DNA from: an uncultured bacterium
Lineage (GTDB): Bacteria > Bacillota > Clostridia > Lachnospirales > Lachnospiraceae
Assembly (NCBI GenBank): GCA_947086625.1
Contig: CAMTZV010000013.1
Coordinates: 1 to 10,193 of the forward strand
DNA length: 10,193 nucleotides
Direction: 5' to 3'
This document shows positions 1 through 7,001 of this stretch, piece by piece. The position numbers were made by a program, and so were the translations under genes. The first letter of the stretch is position 1. The number at the start of each line of letters is the position of its first letter. The notes beneath the pieces are model-generated. The model was given only the letters and a program-made list of their open reading frames with translations. It was not told the origin of the DNA and did not search any database.

Positions 1-971
1 AACGCATCGACCGGGAGCTGATGCCGGACGGCTTTCAGCGGACGTTTCGATTTGGGGAGCTGGGGGGAACGCGCAATACCTCGAATTTCATCGCGGTCGC
101 CCATATTGACGGAAACGCGATGGGCAGGCGGGTGGAGGAGCTGCGGCAGCGCTTTGGCGGGCTGGACTGGGAGGCGTATAAAGAAAAGCAGCGCACGTTC
201 AGCGAGGCGGTTGACGCCGATTTTAAAGCTGCGTACAGGGAAATGTCGGAGTGTGTCGCGGAAAATATAAAAAGCGGCCGGCTTGGGGCCTTGCAGCTTG
301 AAAATCAGAAATTTCCGGTGCGCAGGATTATCACCGCAGGCGACGACATCTGCTTTGTGTCGGAGGGAAGAATCGGTTTAGCGTGCGCGAAGGTTCTGCT
401 CGGGAGGCTCACGGACAAAAGAAACGAGGTGGACGGGGCGGGCTACGCCGCATGCGCGGGCGTGGCGATCGTGCATCGGAAGTATCCGTTTTACAGGGCC
501 TACGAGCTGGCGGAAATGCTCTGCTCCAATGCAAAAAGGTTCGGAGCGCGGCTGAGTGGAGACGGAACGGGAAGGGATGTCTCGGCCATAGACTGGCACA
601 TTGCGTTCGGGGAAGCCGGGGATACGCTGGAGGAAATACGCGCCGATTACACGGACGCGGACGGAAACGGGATATCGTCACGGCCTTACCTGGTAAAAGC
701 GGATGGCGCGGCTGCTCTGAACGCGCATATGCGCGAATTTCAAAGGCTCGAGGAGCTGGTGGAACGGATACAGGACCCGGGCATCGGCATGCGCGCAAGC
801 CTAAAGGAGCTGAGAAGCGAATATAAGCGGGGCAGGAGGGCAGTCGAATATTATTTGAAATTCCACAGGATCGCGGAGCTTGTCAATGACATTGGGGGAG
901 ACTATCCGATCCTGTTTGACGCGATTGAATTGATGGATACGTTTATACGGCTGAGGGAGCAGGAGGGATAA
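1..971 (+). CDS. cas10: Cas10, C-terminal part (5' truncated by window edge)
   Basis: This is the large subunit of a type III CRISPR effector; the family's palm domain makes cyclic oligoadenylate from ATP when the complex binds target RNA. The frame is open to the left edge (codons begin at base 3), so the true start and any N-terminal HD nuclease domain lie outside. Numbering from the first Met in the window (base 21), HIDGNAMG (28-35) is a palm-type metal-binding segment and ITAGDDICFV (104-113) is the GGDD motif with the first Gly changed to Ala but both Asp kept. The segment KYPFYRAYELAEML...AKRFG is typical of Cas10 after the GGDD strand, and the helical C-terminus fits domain D4. The stop is followed after two bases by the TTG start of the Cas7 gene, so they are co-transcribed. 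Cyclase activity looks possible, but no CARF effector is visible here. Confidence 0.93.
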   Translation, partial: RIDRELMPDGFQRTFRFGELGGTRNTSNFIAVAHIDGNAMGRRVEELRQRFGGLDWEAYKEKQRTFSEAVDADFKAAYREMSECVAENIKSGRLGALQLENQKFPVRRIITAGDDICFVSEGRIGLACAKVLLGRLTDKRNEVDGAGYAACAGVAIVHRKYPFYRAYELAEMLCSNAKRFGARLSGDGTGRDVSAIDWHIAFGEAGDTLEEIRADYTDADGNGISSRPYLVKADGAAALNAHMREFQRLEELVERIQDPGIGMRASLKELRSEYKRGRRAVEYYLKFHRIAELVNDIGGDYPILFDAIELMDTFIRLREQEG

Positions 972-973
972 AA

Positions 974-1546
974 TTGAAGATCAGAATGCAGCTCCGGTCG
1001 GATGTGGTATTCGGCAACGGGGCGAGTATACCCGGAGGCGAGGATCGATCCGTGCTCTGCGACGAAAACGGATTTCCCTATTATAAGGGAGGAACCTTTA
1101 AAGGTATTTTCCGGGAGGAGCTGGAAAATTATCTAGGCTGGACGGCGGAGGAGCCGGACAAAATCAGGGAGGCCTGCGGCGCGCTGCTTGGAAAGAGCGG
1201 CAGCGACGATGTGATGAACCCGGACAGGCTGGTGTTTTCCGATTTCAGACTTTCGGAATACGTCCGTTCAAGGATGCTGGAGGAGATCGGCGCGGGAAAA
1301 AGGCAGCAGGTTCTGGATGCGCTTTCGCATGTCAGAACCTTTACGGCAGTCTCGCCGGACGGAGTCGCACAGCAGGGCTCGCTCAGGCAATGCCGCTGCA
1401 TCAATAAGGGACTGAGCTTTTACAGCGAATTGCAGTGCGCGCCGGACGACGAAGCGCTCGTGGAGGAGCTTTTATCTGGAATCAAGTGGGTGGGGACGAT
1501 GCGCGCCCGCGGGTTTGGCAAGGTAAAGCTGTCGGTTGTCAGATGA
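974..1546 (+). CDS. cas7: Cas7-type RAMP backbone subunit (Csm3-like), TTG start
   Basis: This 190-residue single RAMP domain is a candidate crRNA-binding and target-RNA-cleaving backbone subunit. PGGEDRSVLCDENGFPYY (20-37) followed by KGGTFKG (38-44) matches the Csm3 layout in which the catalytic Asp lies about 14 residues before the PGSSLKG loop, so Asp24 is the likely catalytic residue. Near the C-terminus, GTMRARGFGKV is the glycine-rich RAMP loop. The start is TTG at 974: AGGAGG at 961-966 sits seven bases upstream, and translation from here covers the whole first beta strand, whereas no ATG is equally well placed. The stop overlaps the Shine-Dalgarno of the next gene. In III-Dv systems this domain is the first part of a Cas7-Cas5-Cas11 fusion; here it is a separate protein. 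Family is clear; the exact subgroup is inferred. Confidence 0.88.
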   Translation: MKIRMQLRSDVVFGNGASIPGGEDRSVLCDENGFPYYKGGTFKGIFREELENYLGWTAEEPDKIREACGALLGKSGSDDVMNPDRLVFSDFRLSEYVRSRMLEEIGAGKRQQVLDALSHVRTFTAVSPDGVAQQGSLRQCRCINKGLSFYSELQCAPDDEALVEELLSGIKWVGTMRARGFGKVKLSVVR

Positions 1547-1557
1547 AGGAGGCCGGG

Positions 1558-2280
1558 ATGTCAAAATATTTGAGAATCGTTTTTCAGAATCTGGAGCCGC
1601 TGCGAATATCGGATGATGGTATAAGCCAGGGCGGACAGACGGCGGCGCTTCGGTATATCCCGGGAAGCGCGCTGCGGGGCGTTGTCGTCAACGCGCTGTC
1701 ACACAGGCCCGATTTTGAATCCATGAAAAAGATGCTGCTCTCGCAGGAGGTCAGATATCTGAACGCATACCCGCTCGACGGGGAACGAGAGCTGATTCCG
1801 TCCCCGCTGGGCTTTTATGAAAACAGGGTGGAGCGGGAGGGAAAAAAGGAGCTTGAGAACGTGGTGATTTCCGGCTCGTTTACGGAGGGAAACAAGCGGG
1901 CCGCCCTCGGAAGCTTCTGCCGGAGGGACGGGGACTGCATTTATTATTACACGCCCGATACCGGCTCCGATTTAAAAATCAGGATAAACCCGGAGGAAGG
2001 GGGAAAACAGGGCGTCTTCCGCAACGAGTATCTGTGCGCGGGCTATATGTTTGCCGGCTATATCGCGGTGGATGCCGCGGCGCTGGAGGAGGTCATCCGG
2101 GATGTGTTCCAAAAGGATATGGTTCTGGGAAACGCGAGGTCGGCAGGTCTCGGGAAATGTAAGATCCTAAGCTGCGGGTATGCAGAGCGGCTGCCCTATC
2201 AGGCAGGAAAGGGAGTGCTATATGATGCTCCTGTCTCCCACCGTCATGCGCGGCGAAGCCGGGGAGCTCTGCGGGCTTGA
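1558..2280 (+). CDS. csx10: Csx10 (III-D Cas5-like RAMP), N-terminal portion; frame broken after about residue 218
   Basis: This is the first half of Csx10, the Cas5-type subunit that caps the crRNA 5' handle in type III-D. Start ATG 1558 has AAGGAGG at 1546-1552. Visible Csx10/RAMP features are a first strand (LRIVFQNLEPLRI), LRYIPGSALRGVVVNAL (31-47), YPLDGERELIPSPLGFYENR (71-90) matching the PaPlsf-type segment of the family, NEYLCAGYMFAGYIA (157-170) and the glycine-rich loop LGNARSAGLGK (190-200). After about residue 218 the reading becomes an Arg-rich tail (VSHRHARRSRGALRA) unlike any RAMP, while the expected continuation (a strand MMLLSPTVMR and a second domain) is in the +1 frame at 2222-3061. 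One extra base near the AAAGGG at 2208-2213 would explain this. It may be a true split gene, a mutation or an assembly error; the two frames overlap by 59 bases. Confidence 0.85.
   Translation: MSKYLRIVFQNLEPLRISDDGISQGGQTAALRYIPGSALRGVVVNALSHRPDFESMKKMLLSQEVRYLNAYPLDGERELIPSPLGFYENRVEREGKKELENVVISGSFTEGNKRAALGSFCRRDGDCIYYYTPDTGSDLKIRINPEEGGKQGVFRNEYLCAGYMFAGYIAVDAAALEEVIRDVFQKDMVLGNARSAGLGKCKILSCGYAERLPYQAGKGVLYDAPVSHRHARRSRGALRA
2205..2227 (+). promoter_or_regulatory. Candidate internal ribosome binding site for the second Csx10 half
   Basis: The purine run AGGAAAGGGAG (2205-2215) lies six bases before ATG 2222 and nine before ATG 2225, in the frame of the second Csx10 half. It could allow the C-terminal half to be made as its own polypeptide, coupled to translation of the first half. 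It is also exactly where a one-base insertion would have to be to break a formerly single frame, so its role as a ribosome site is uncertain. Confidence 0.4.
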
Positions 2281-3061
2281 CAGCGGGAGGCTTGAACGGG
2301 AGCTGGGAGTGGAGTCCTTAAAGATTTCATACTGCGCCACCGCCACGGTTGACGTGAAGGGCTACAACCGCGCATGGGGAGGAAAAATACCCTCCGCACG
2401 CATGTATGCGCCGGGGAGCGTGTTTCATCTGGAATACCGGGGCACGCTGACCTGCGGGCGCATGAAACGGATGTGCGACCGTGGAATCGGCATCCGGCGC
2501 GGGGAAGGGTTTGGGCGCGTCCTGTTTCTGGACCGCTATCCGGATATAAAATATAAGGAAAAGGGGACGCTTGACCGGACCATCACATCCGGGATTACCG
2601 GACCGCAGTATGAGGAGGATTTCGATACGCTGAAGGTGGCTGCCCGCTGCTATTACCGCGATCAGATGGAGCGGGCAATGACCGTGTATGTGGTGGAGCA
2701 TCCGCTGGAACGGGGGACGCTGGCAAACAGCCGGCTCGGCACGGTCGAGGCCTTTGCGGCGGCGTACCGGTATGTGCCCCGGGAAGCGGAGCGCCTGATC
2801 CGGGAGCATCTGGCGCATGGCATCGAAAAGGAGGGGCGCGCAAGGGTGCAGACGGGCAGAAGCAGTATGCGGGCTTTTCATAATATGGTGCTGCGGATTC
2901 TGGACACGGATCTCGAGACGCTGCTTGGCGTGAAGACAAAACGCAGGGACTCTGTCATGGGGATACCGAAATCGGAGCTGATCACGGATGATGAGCTGCT
3001 TCAGATGAAGCTTGCGCTGCTCGTAAAGCTGATTCGGTATGACAGAAGGGAGGAGGCGTAG
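2222..3061 (+). CDS. csx10: Csx10, C-terminal portion, with helical extension possibly equivalent to Cas11
   Basis: This 279-residue stretch continues Csx10. It begins with the strand MMLLSPTVMRGEAGELCGLD, followed by VDVKGYNRAWGGKIPSARMY and APGSVFHLEY, and ends its RAMP part with GIGIRRGEGFGRVLFLDRY, the glycine-rich loop typical of a Cas5-like C-terminal domain. About 165 further residues follow, mostly predicted helical (for example EAFAAAYRYVPREAERLIRE and LLQMKLALLVKLIRYDRREE). No separate small-subunit gene lies in the visible operon, and in III-Dv complexes Cas11 is fused behind Cas5, so this extension may be the Cas11 domain; that is inference. Start choice is tentative: ATG 2222 or 2225 if translated separately, none if the gene is read as a fusion through a frameshift. 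The open frame reaches back to 2180 or earlier. The stop is adjacent to the next ATG. Confidence 0.8.
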   Translation: MMLLSPTVMRGEAGELCGLDSGRLERELGVESLKISYCATATVDVKGYNRAWGGKIPSARMYAPGSVFHLEYRGTLTCGRMKRMCDRGIGIRRGEGFGRVLFLDRYPDIKYKEKGTLDRTITSGITGPQYEEDFDTLKVAARCYYRDQMERAMTVYVVEHPLERGTLANSRLGTVEAFAAAYRYVPREAERLIREHLAHGIEKEGRARVQTGRSSMRAFHNMVLRILDTDLETLLGVKTKRRDSVMGIPKSELITDDELLQMKLALLVKLIRYDRREEA

Positions 3062-4426
3062 ATGGCGGCGAAATACCGGGAGATTACAAAATATCTGGCG
3101 GCAGCAGTCTGTACGCAGCCGCTTCATATCGGGAGCGCGTCGGGGGAGAAGGCGGAGGTTTTGATCCATCCGGCGGACGGCATGCCGTTTATTCAGGCGA
3201 CAAGCATTTCGGGCGTGTTCCGGCAATACTGCGAAAGGGTACATGGCGCTGAGCGGGCAGCGCAGCTTTTTGGCTTGGAACGGGGCGGACATGACGGCTC
3301 TTTGCCGGATAACGGGAGCCGGGTGCGCTTCAGCGACGGAAGCTTTTGCAAAGAAAATCTGATTCTGGAGCTCCGCCCGCGGGTAAAGATAAATCCGGAG
3401 AGCGGGACATGCGATGCGGCCGCCATCAAGGGCACGGATAATAAGGCAGGGCAGAAATTTAACACGGAATATATCGGCGCCGGTGCGGAGCTTGAATTTT
3501 CTGTTTATGTGTTCGATAAGAAATGGCAGGAGGACATGGAGGAGCTGTTTGCGGCGCTGCATCGGGGAACGATCCGGCTTGGAGGCCAGAAGAGCAGCGG
3601 CTGCGGGCTTCTGGAGTTAAAGAGCCTGAAACGGATGACCTTTGATCTGACCGCGGCGGATGGCCGTAGGCGCTGGGCGGACGAGGAATCGCTGCCGGAG
3701 CATGCGTATGCGGATATTCTGGAGGGGATTCAAAGCCGGTTCATGGAACCCGCCGCAGCCTATGAGGTGACCGTGAGCGGCGCCACGGAAGGGGAGCTTC
3801 TCATAAAGAGCATCGCCGTGCCGGATTGCGGGGAGGATGCGCCGGACTGCATGAATCTCCGAAACGCGAAAAAGGAATATATCATTCCCGGAAGCTCGCT
3901 CAAGGGCGCCATCCGAAGCCGGATGGAAAAAATCGCTTCCTATCTGAACGTCAGACAGGTCATCCGGGAGACCTTTGGATACACGGGAAGCGCGGATGGC
4001 GATGGAAAAGCCGGGAATATCACCTTTTACGACACGGTTGTCGGGGATATGGAGGAAAATGACCTGGCGCCGCTCAGAAAGCGGATCCATATCGATAAAT
4101 TTACCGGAGGCGTCATCAACGGCGGGCTGTTCTGCGAGAAAAATATCGCGGGCAGGCTTGTGCTTCGCATTGTGATCGATGACAAAAACGGCCCCGCGTG
4201 CACGTGCGGGCTTCTGCTGATGGCGCTTCGGGATATGGCCATCGGGACCATGAGCCTTGGCAGCGGTTACGGCGTTGGCAAGGGAATCATCAGCGTGAAG
4301 GAAATCACGGTGCGAAGCTGCAAAAGCGGCGCGCAGGCAGTTCTGGATTTTGAAAACGGCACGGTCGGGGATGCGCACATGGTCATTGAGGAGTGCATGA
4401 AGGCATTGCGGGAGGAGGCAACATGA
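3062..4426 (+). CDS. Tandem Cas7 protein (Cas7-2x) of type III-D
   Basis: This 454-residue protein has two RAMP (Cas7) domains in one chain and would supply two successive backbone positions along the crRNA. Domain 1 (about 8-195): CTQPLHIGSASG, then GMPFIQATSISGVFR (40-54) and glycine loop IRLGGQKSSGCGLLEL (171-186). Domain 2 (about 230-420): EYIIPGSSLKGAIRSRM (272-288), RIHIDKFTGGVINGGLF (341-357), which is the DrfTGgAxxGaLF signature of Csm3/Csm5-like proteins, and loop LGSGYGVGKG (399-408). Asp262 sits 14 residues before Pro276 of the PGSSLKG loop, where Csm3 has its catalytic Asp. The equivalent position in domain 1 is Ala31/Glu32, so domain 1 may not cut. AAGGGAGGAGG at 3046-3056 precedes the ATG; the end overlaps csx19 by ATGA. 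It corresponds to Cas7-2x of III-Dv. Confidence 0.88.
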   Translation: MAAKYREITKYLAAAVCTQPLHIGSASGEKAEVLIHPADGMPFIQATSISGVFRQYCERVHGAERAAQLFGLERGGHDGSLPDNGSRVRFSDGSFCKENLILELRPRVKINPESGTCDAAAIKGTDNKAGQKFNTEYIGAGAELEFSVYVFDKKWQEDMEELFAALHRGTIRLGGQKSSGCGLLELKSLKRMTFDLTAADGRRRWADEESLPEHAYADILEGIQSRFMEPAAAYEVTVSGATEGELLIKSIAVPDCGEDAPDCMNLRNAKKEYIIPGSSLKGAIRSRMEKIASYLNVRQVIRETFGYTGSADGDGKAGNITFYDTVVGDMEENDLAPLRKRIHIDKFTGGVINGGLFCEKNIAGRLVLRIVIDDKNGPACTCGLLLMALRDMAIGTMSLGSGYGVGKGIISVKEITVRSCKSGAQAVLDFENGTVGDAHMVIEECMKALREEAT

Positions 4427-4809
4427 GCTATACGGCAGAGCGGGTGGAGGCATTCGGGGCGTTGGAGCACATCACGGATTACGAATACGCGCTGGTATAT
4501 ATGATGAGCGGGCTTTTCTTCTGCCGGACGGCGGACCTGAAGACGCCCGACTGGAGCGAGTGCCTCGAAGCGCGGTTTTTTGACAGTGAAAAGGAGCTGC
4601 ATGTCTACGGGGAGGACGGAGCCATGCAGGCGGTGAAGGTCCGGGGAACGGCGGACGATGACTGCCTCGTGAAAAAATATGAGCTGGATGGGAAGTGGAG
4701 CATGGGAAAATATCTCTGCGTCTGCGAGCATTTCGCTTACGATGCGGACGGACAGGCGTACGTGGCGCTGACCAGGCTGGCGGGCGTTGAAGGGGAGGCG
4801 GAAGCATGA
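4423..4809 (+). CDS. csx19: Csx19-like accessory subunit of type III-D
   Basis: This 128-residue protein fits Csx19 (TIGR03984 family), a small subunit found only in III-D loci and shown to be part of III-D effector complexes. Features recalled from the family and seen here are an early ITDYEYALVYMMSGLFFCR segment (17-35), CLEARFFDSEKELHVY (47-62) corresponding to the LqelRiFnedgElrlW block, and VCEHFAYDADGQAYVALTRL (100-119) near the C-terminus, matching the hY..yDedGqay...R block. The start ATG overlaps the previous stop (ATGA), with GGAGGAGG at 4411-4418 upstream, so the longer open frame from 4393 is not used. It also overlaps the next gene by ATGA, as expected for subunits made in fixed ratio. 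Its exact biochemical role is not evident from sequence. Confidence 0.78.
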   Translation: MSYTAERVEAFGALEHITDYEYALVYMMSGLFFCRTADLKTPDWSECLEARFFDSEKELHVYGEDGAMQAVKVRGTADDDCLVKKYELDGKWSMGKYLCVCEHFAYDADGQAYVALTRLAGVEGEAEA

Positions 4810-6725
4810 GTTTTTCAAAACGGCAGGGAACGCAGCAAAAAAATAAGCAGAACAACCGCAAAAACGGCGGGCCGCGGCGGATGGAGGCGGGCGGGGATTA
4901 TGTGGGAGCGCCTTATAATTTTGTGCCGTTTTACGATCGGGTGTACGAATATCCGAAGGAAAAGCTGACCGCGCACAATGAGATGGAGGACGGCCTGATT
5001 ACGGGCGAACTCTCCTATGAGATCAGCGCGAAGACGCCGATCATGGTCGATGACGGGCAGGGGAATTTTTGCCGGGATGCGCAGGGCAGATATGCGATAC
5101 CGGGCAGCACGATGCGGGGCCTGATCCGAAGCCATGTGCAGATTCTCGGACTGTGCGGATATGGCGATGATATCGGCGACGACAGGCTGATGTACCGGAA
5201 TGTGGCGGCCGGAGCCGAAAAAAAGCGGTACAATGAGATACTGGGCGTGTCGAATGACGGCAGACGGGGCCGGAGCGGAAGCACCTTATCGCATGTGCGC
5301 GCGGGATATGTGGCAAACGAGGGCGGCGCCTACCGGATTTACAAAACCGCCGCCGACTCCGGCAAAAATAATTCGCAGGGCATGAATTATTACGCGCTCA
5401 GCGAGAAAAAAATTATAGAGGATTATTTAAAATACGGAGACAAATTTTCATACGGGTTTTTCCGGCAGTGCGGCAGGAATATCCTCCAGCATGAGTTCCG
5501 GGAATTTCGCTGTGAGGTAAAGCGGGGAAGAAAAAGCGATACGGGTGTGGAAAATAAATCCTACGCGCCGTATTACAAACCGGTTTCCTACGAGGTGGCG
5601 CACGGGAAGGATGTGACCGGCGTGGGAATGCCCGGCGTGTACGAAAACGAGGGGTATGCGGTCAGCAGCGGAAGGATGAAGGGGAAAAAGGCGGTTTACA
5701 TCATTCCCGAAATCGACCGCGCGGGGGCGTGCATCACGATTCCGGAGGAGGATGTGAGGGCATTCCGGAATGATTTAAATAAGAGGGAGAATACGCTGAA
5801 AAGCTTTGGCGGACGGGCGTGCTTTGATCTGCCGGAGGAGGGCGGGATGCGGCCCGTGTTTTACATTCAGTCCGGCGGAAGGCTGTATTTTGGCTTTACC
5901 CCGCGGCTGCGGCTGCTTTATGACCACACGATCCGGGAGGGCTTAAGTCCGCGGGTAAGGGACGGGGGAATCGACTATGCGAGGGCGCTGTTCGGATATG
6001 CGGACGAGGCCGGAAGCTATCGGTCAAAGCTGTCCTTCTCGGATGCGGTCGCTTTGGGAGATGCAGAGCCGGGGGAGGAGCAGAGGCTGATTCTTGCGGA
6101 GCCGAAGCCTTCCAGCTATCTGGATTACCTCCGGCAGGATCCGGGTGGAGTGGTCACCTATAACAGCGATTCCTTTTTCCTGCGCGGGGCGAAGCAATAC
6201 TGGCTTCACGAGTCGCCGGCGCCCGCGAAAACCGGGGCAAACGGGAAGATTGTCTCGTCCATGCGCCCTCTGAAGGCGGGCGTGAAATTCGCCGGTAAAA
6301 TCCGGTTCCAGAATCTGAGAAAGGACGAGCTGGGCCTGCTGCTGTGGGCCGTCAGGCTCAACGACGGCTCGCAGATGAACGTGGGCAGGGCAAAGGCGTA
6401 TGGCTATGGCAGGATTTCCGTAAGCATCCGGGAGGCGAAACGCGTTGATCTGCGAAGGGCATACGACACGGAGCAGGGCCTTGCGCTGAATCCGTTCCGC
6501 GAGCTGGATATTGACGACGCCATCCGATGCTATAAGGACGGGATGAAAAAATATCTGGGAAAGCCCATCGATGCGCTTCCCCATATTCGGGAGTTCTTTA
6601 TGATGAAAGATTCTGACAATATGCCGGATCAGAGAAAGACGGCGTATATGGAACTCGGGGATTACAGGAGCCGGGTCAGAGATCATGTGCCGCTGCCGAC
6701 GGTCAGTGAAATCATGAAGCCGTGA
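4806..6725 (+). CDS. TIGR03986-family RAMP protein (Cas7 with large insertion) of type III-D
   Basis: This 639-residue protein is the largest RAMP subunit, equivalent to Cas7-insertion of III-Dv complexes. The N-terminal 30 residues are basic and Gln/Asn/Lys-rich, then GAPYNFVPFYDRV (34-46) gives the PYNFVP signature of TIGR03986. ELSYEISAKTPIMV (68-81) and YAIPGSTMRGLIRSH (96-110) form the first RAMP strand and loop; ALFGYADEAGSYRSKLSFSD (394-413), ILAEPKPSSYLDYL (429-442) and FFLRGAKQYWLHE (457-469) are further conserved blocks; GRAKAYGYGRI (527-537) is the late glycine-rich loop. The roughly 400 residues between the two RAMP signatures are far longer than in ordinary Cas7, hence the insertion. 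Asp82/Asp83 lie in the catalytic-Asp area, but the spacing differs from Csm3 by two to three residues, so activity is uncertain. It is the last cas gene in the window. Confidence 0.88.
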   Translation: MSFSKRQGTQQKNKQNNRKNGGPRRMEAGGDYVGAPYNFVPFYDRVYEYPKEKLTAHNEMEDGLITGELSYEISAKTPIMVDDGQGNFCRDAQGRYAIPGSTMRGLIRSHVQILGLCGYGDDIGDDRLMYRNVAAGAEKKRYNEILGVSNDGRRGRSGSTLSHVRAGYVANEGGAYRIYKTAADSGKNNSQGMNYYALSEKKIIEDYLKYGDKFSYGFFRQCGRNILQHEFREFRCEVKRGRKSDTGVENKSYAPYYKPVSYEVAHGKDVTGVGMPGVYENEGYAVSSGRMKGKKAVYIIPEIDRAGACITIPEEDVRAFRNDLNKRENTLKSFGGRACFDLPEEGGMRPVFYIQSGGRLYFGFTPRLRLLYDHTIREGLSPRVRDGGIDYARALFGYADEAGSYRSKLSFSDAVALGDAEPGEEQRLILAEPKPSSYLDYLRQDPGGVVTYNSDSFFLRGAKQYWLHESPAPAKTGANGKIVSSMRPLKAGVKFAGKIRFQNLRKDELGLLLWAVRLNDGSQMNVGRAKAYGYGRISVSIREAKRVDLRRAYDTEQGLALNPFRELDIDDAIRCYKDGMKKYLGKPIDALPHIREFFMMKDSDNMPDQRKTAYMELGDYRSRVRDHVPLPTVSEIMKP

Positions 6726-6741
6726 AGCGCAGCCGGGAGCC

Positions 6742-6760
6742 GCCTGCGGGTGGCGCAGGC
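6742..6760 (+). other. GC-rich hairpin just after the cas operon
   Basis: GCCTGCG (6742-6748) and CGCAGGC (6754-6760) are perfectly complementary with a GGTGG loop, 17 bases after the last cas stop codon. No T-run follows, so it is not a standard rho-independent terminator. It could protect the mRNA 3' end or pause transcription before the array. Bases 6761-6816 show nothing else I recognise. Confidence 0.5.
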
Positions 6761-6816
6761 CGGGTGGTGAAGCAGAAAAAAGGGCTTGCGGAGGGATGGC
6801 GGTATGTGTTAGAATC

Positions 6817-7001
6817 AAATTGTCTTTAGAAGCCCGGTGAAGGGCATTGACACTATCTGCCACTTCCATCATTGATTGGTTCAACACCATGTAGAAATGG
6901 TAGAAGCCCGGTTGAGGGCATTAACACGCTATCTCGTCAGTATCAGTTACAGTAGTATCAGTTCGTAGAAATGGAGGAAGCCCGATTGAGGGCATTAACA
7001 C
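6817..7001. CRISPR. Small degenerate CRISPR array: three 37-nt repeats, two 37-nt spacers
   Basis: Repeats are at 6817-6853, 6891-6927 and 6965-7001; spacers at 6854-6890 and 6928-6964 are unrelated to each other. The second and third repeats start with GTAGAAATGG and end with GAGGGCATTAACAC, differing at three positions (TA to AG in the middle, G to A in the loop). The first repeat shares only its right-hand 27 bases (TAGAAGCCCGGT onward, three mismatches); its left ten bases have diverged. Each repeat can fold a GCCC/GGGC stem with a six-base loop. Direction is not settled: terminal repeats usually decay at their 3' end, which favours transcription on the - strand with the first repeat as the old end, but the array sits between the + strand cas operon and a + strand terminator. 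No copies could be found one period to either side. Confidence 0.88.

Noticed and set aside
1435..1557. Upstream extension of the Csx10 first half
   Set aside because: It overlaps the C-terminus of the Cas7 gene and encodes non-RAMP residues; ATG 1558 has a much better ribosome site and begins at the first RAMP strand.
2205..2225. Programmed frameshift in Csx10
   Set aside because: Runs are only AAA and GGG, and no recognised +1 slippery sequence, rare codon or stop sits at the junction. I therefore report a split or shifted gene, not a programmed event.
2327..3562. Long antisense open frame of 411 residues
   Set aside because: It lies opposite Csx10 and the tandem Cas7 genes, is rich in His/Arg/Pro/Leu as expected from the complement of GC-rich coding sequence, and has no recognisable motif.
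6743..6779. A fourth decayed CRISPR repeat one period left of the array
   Set aside because: Only a short CCGG-containing stretch resembles the repeat, and the sequence is better explained by the GC hairpin.
6024..6890. Antisense open frame of 288 residues running from the array into the last cas gene
   Set aside because: It is opposite the well-supported TIGR03986 protein, would start inside a CRISPR spacer, and has shadow-like composition.
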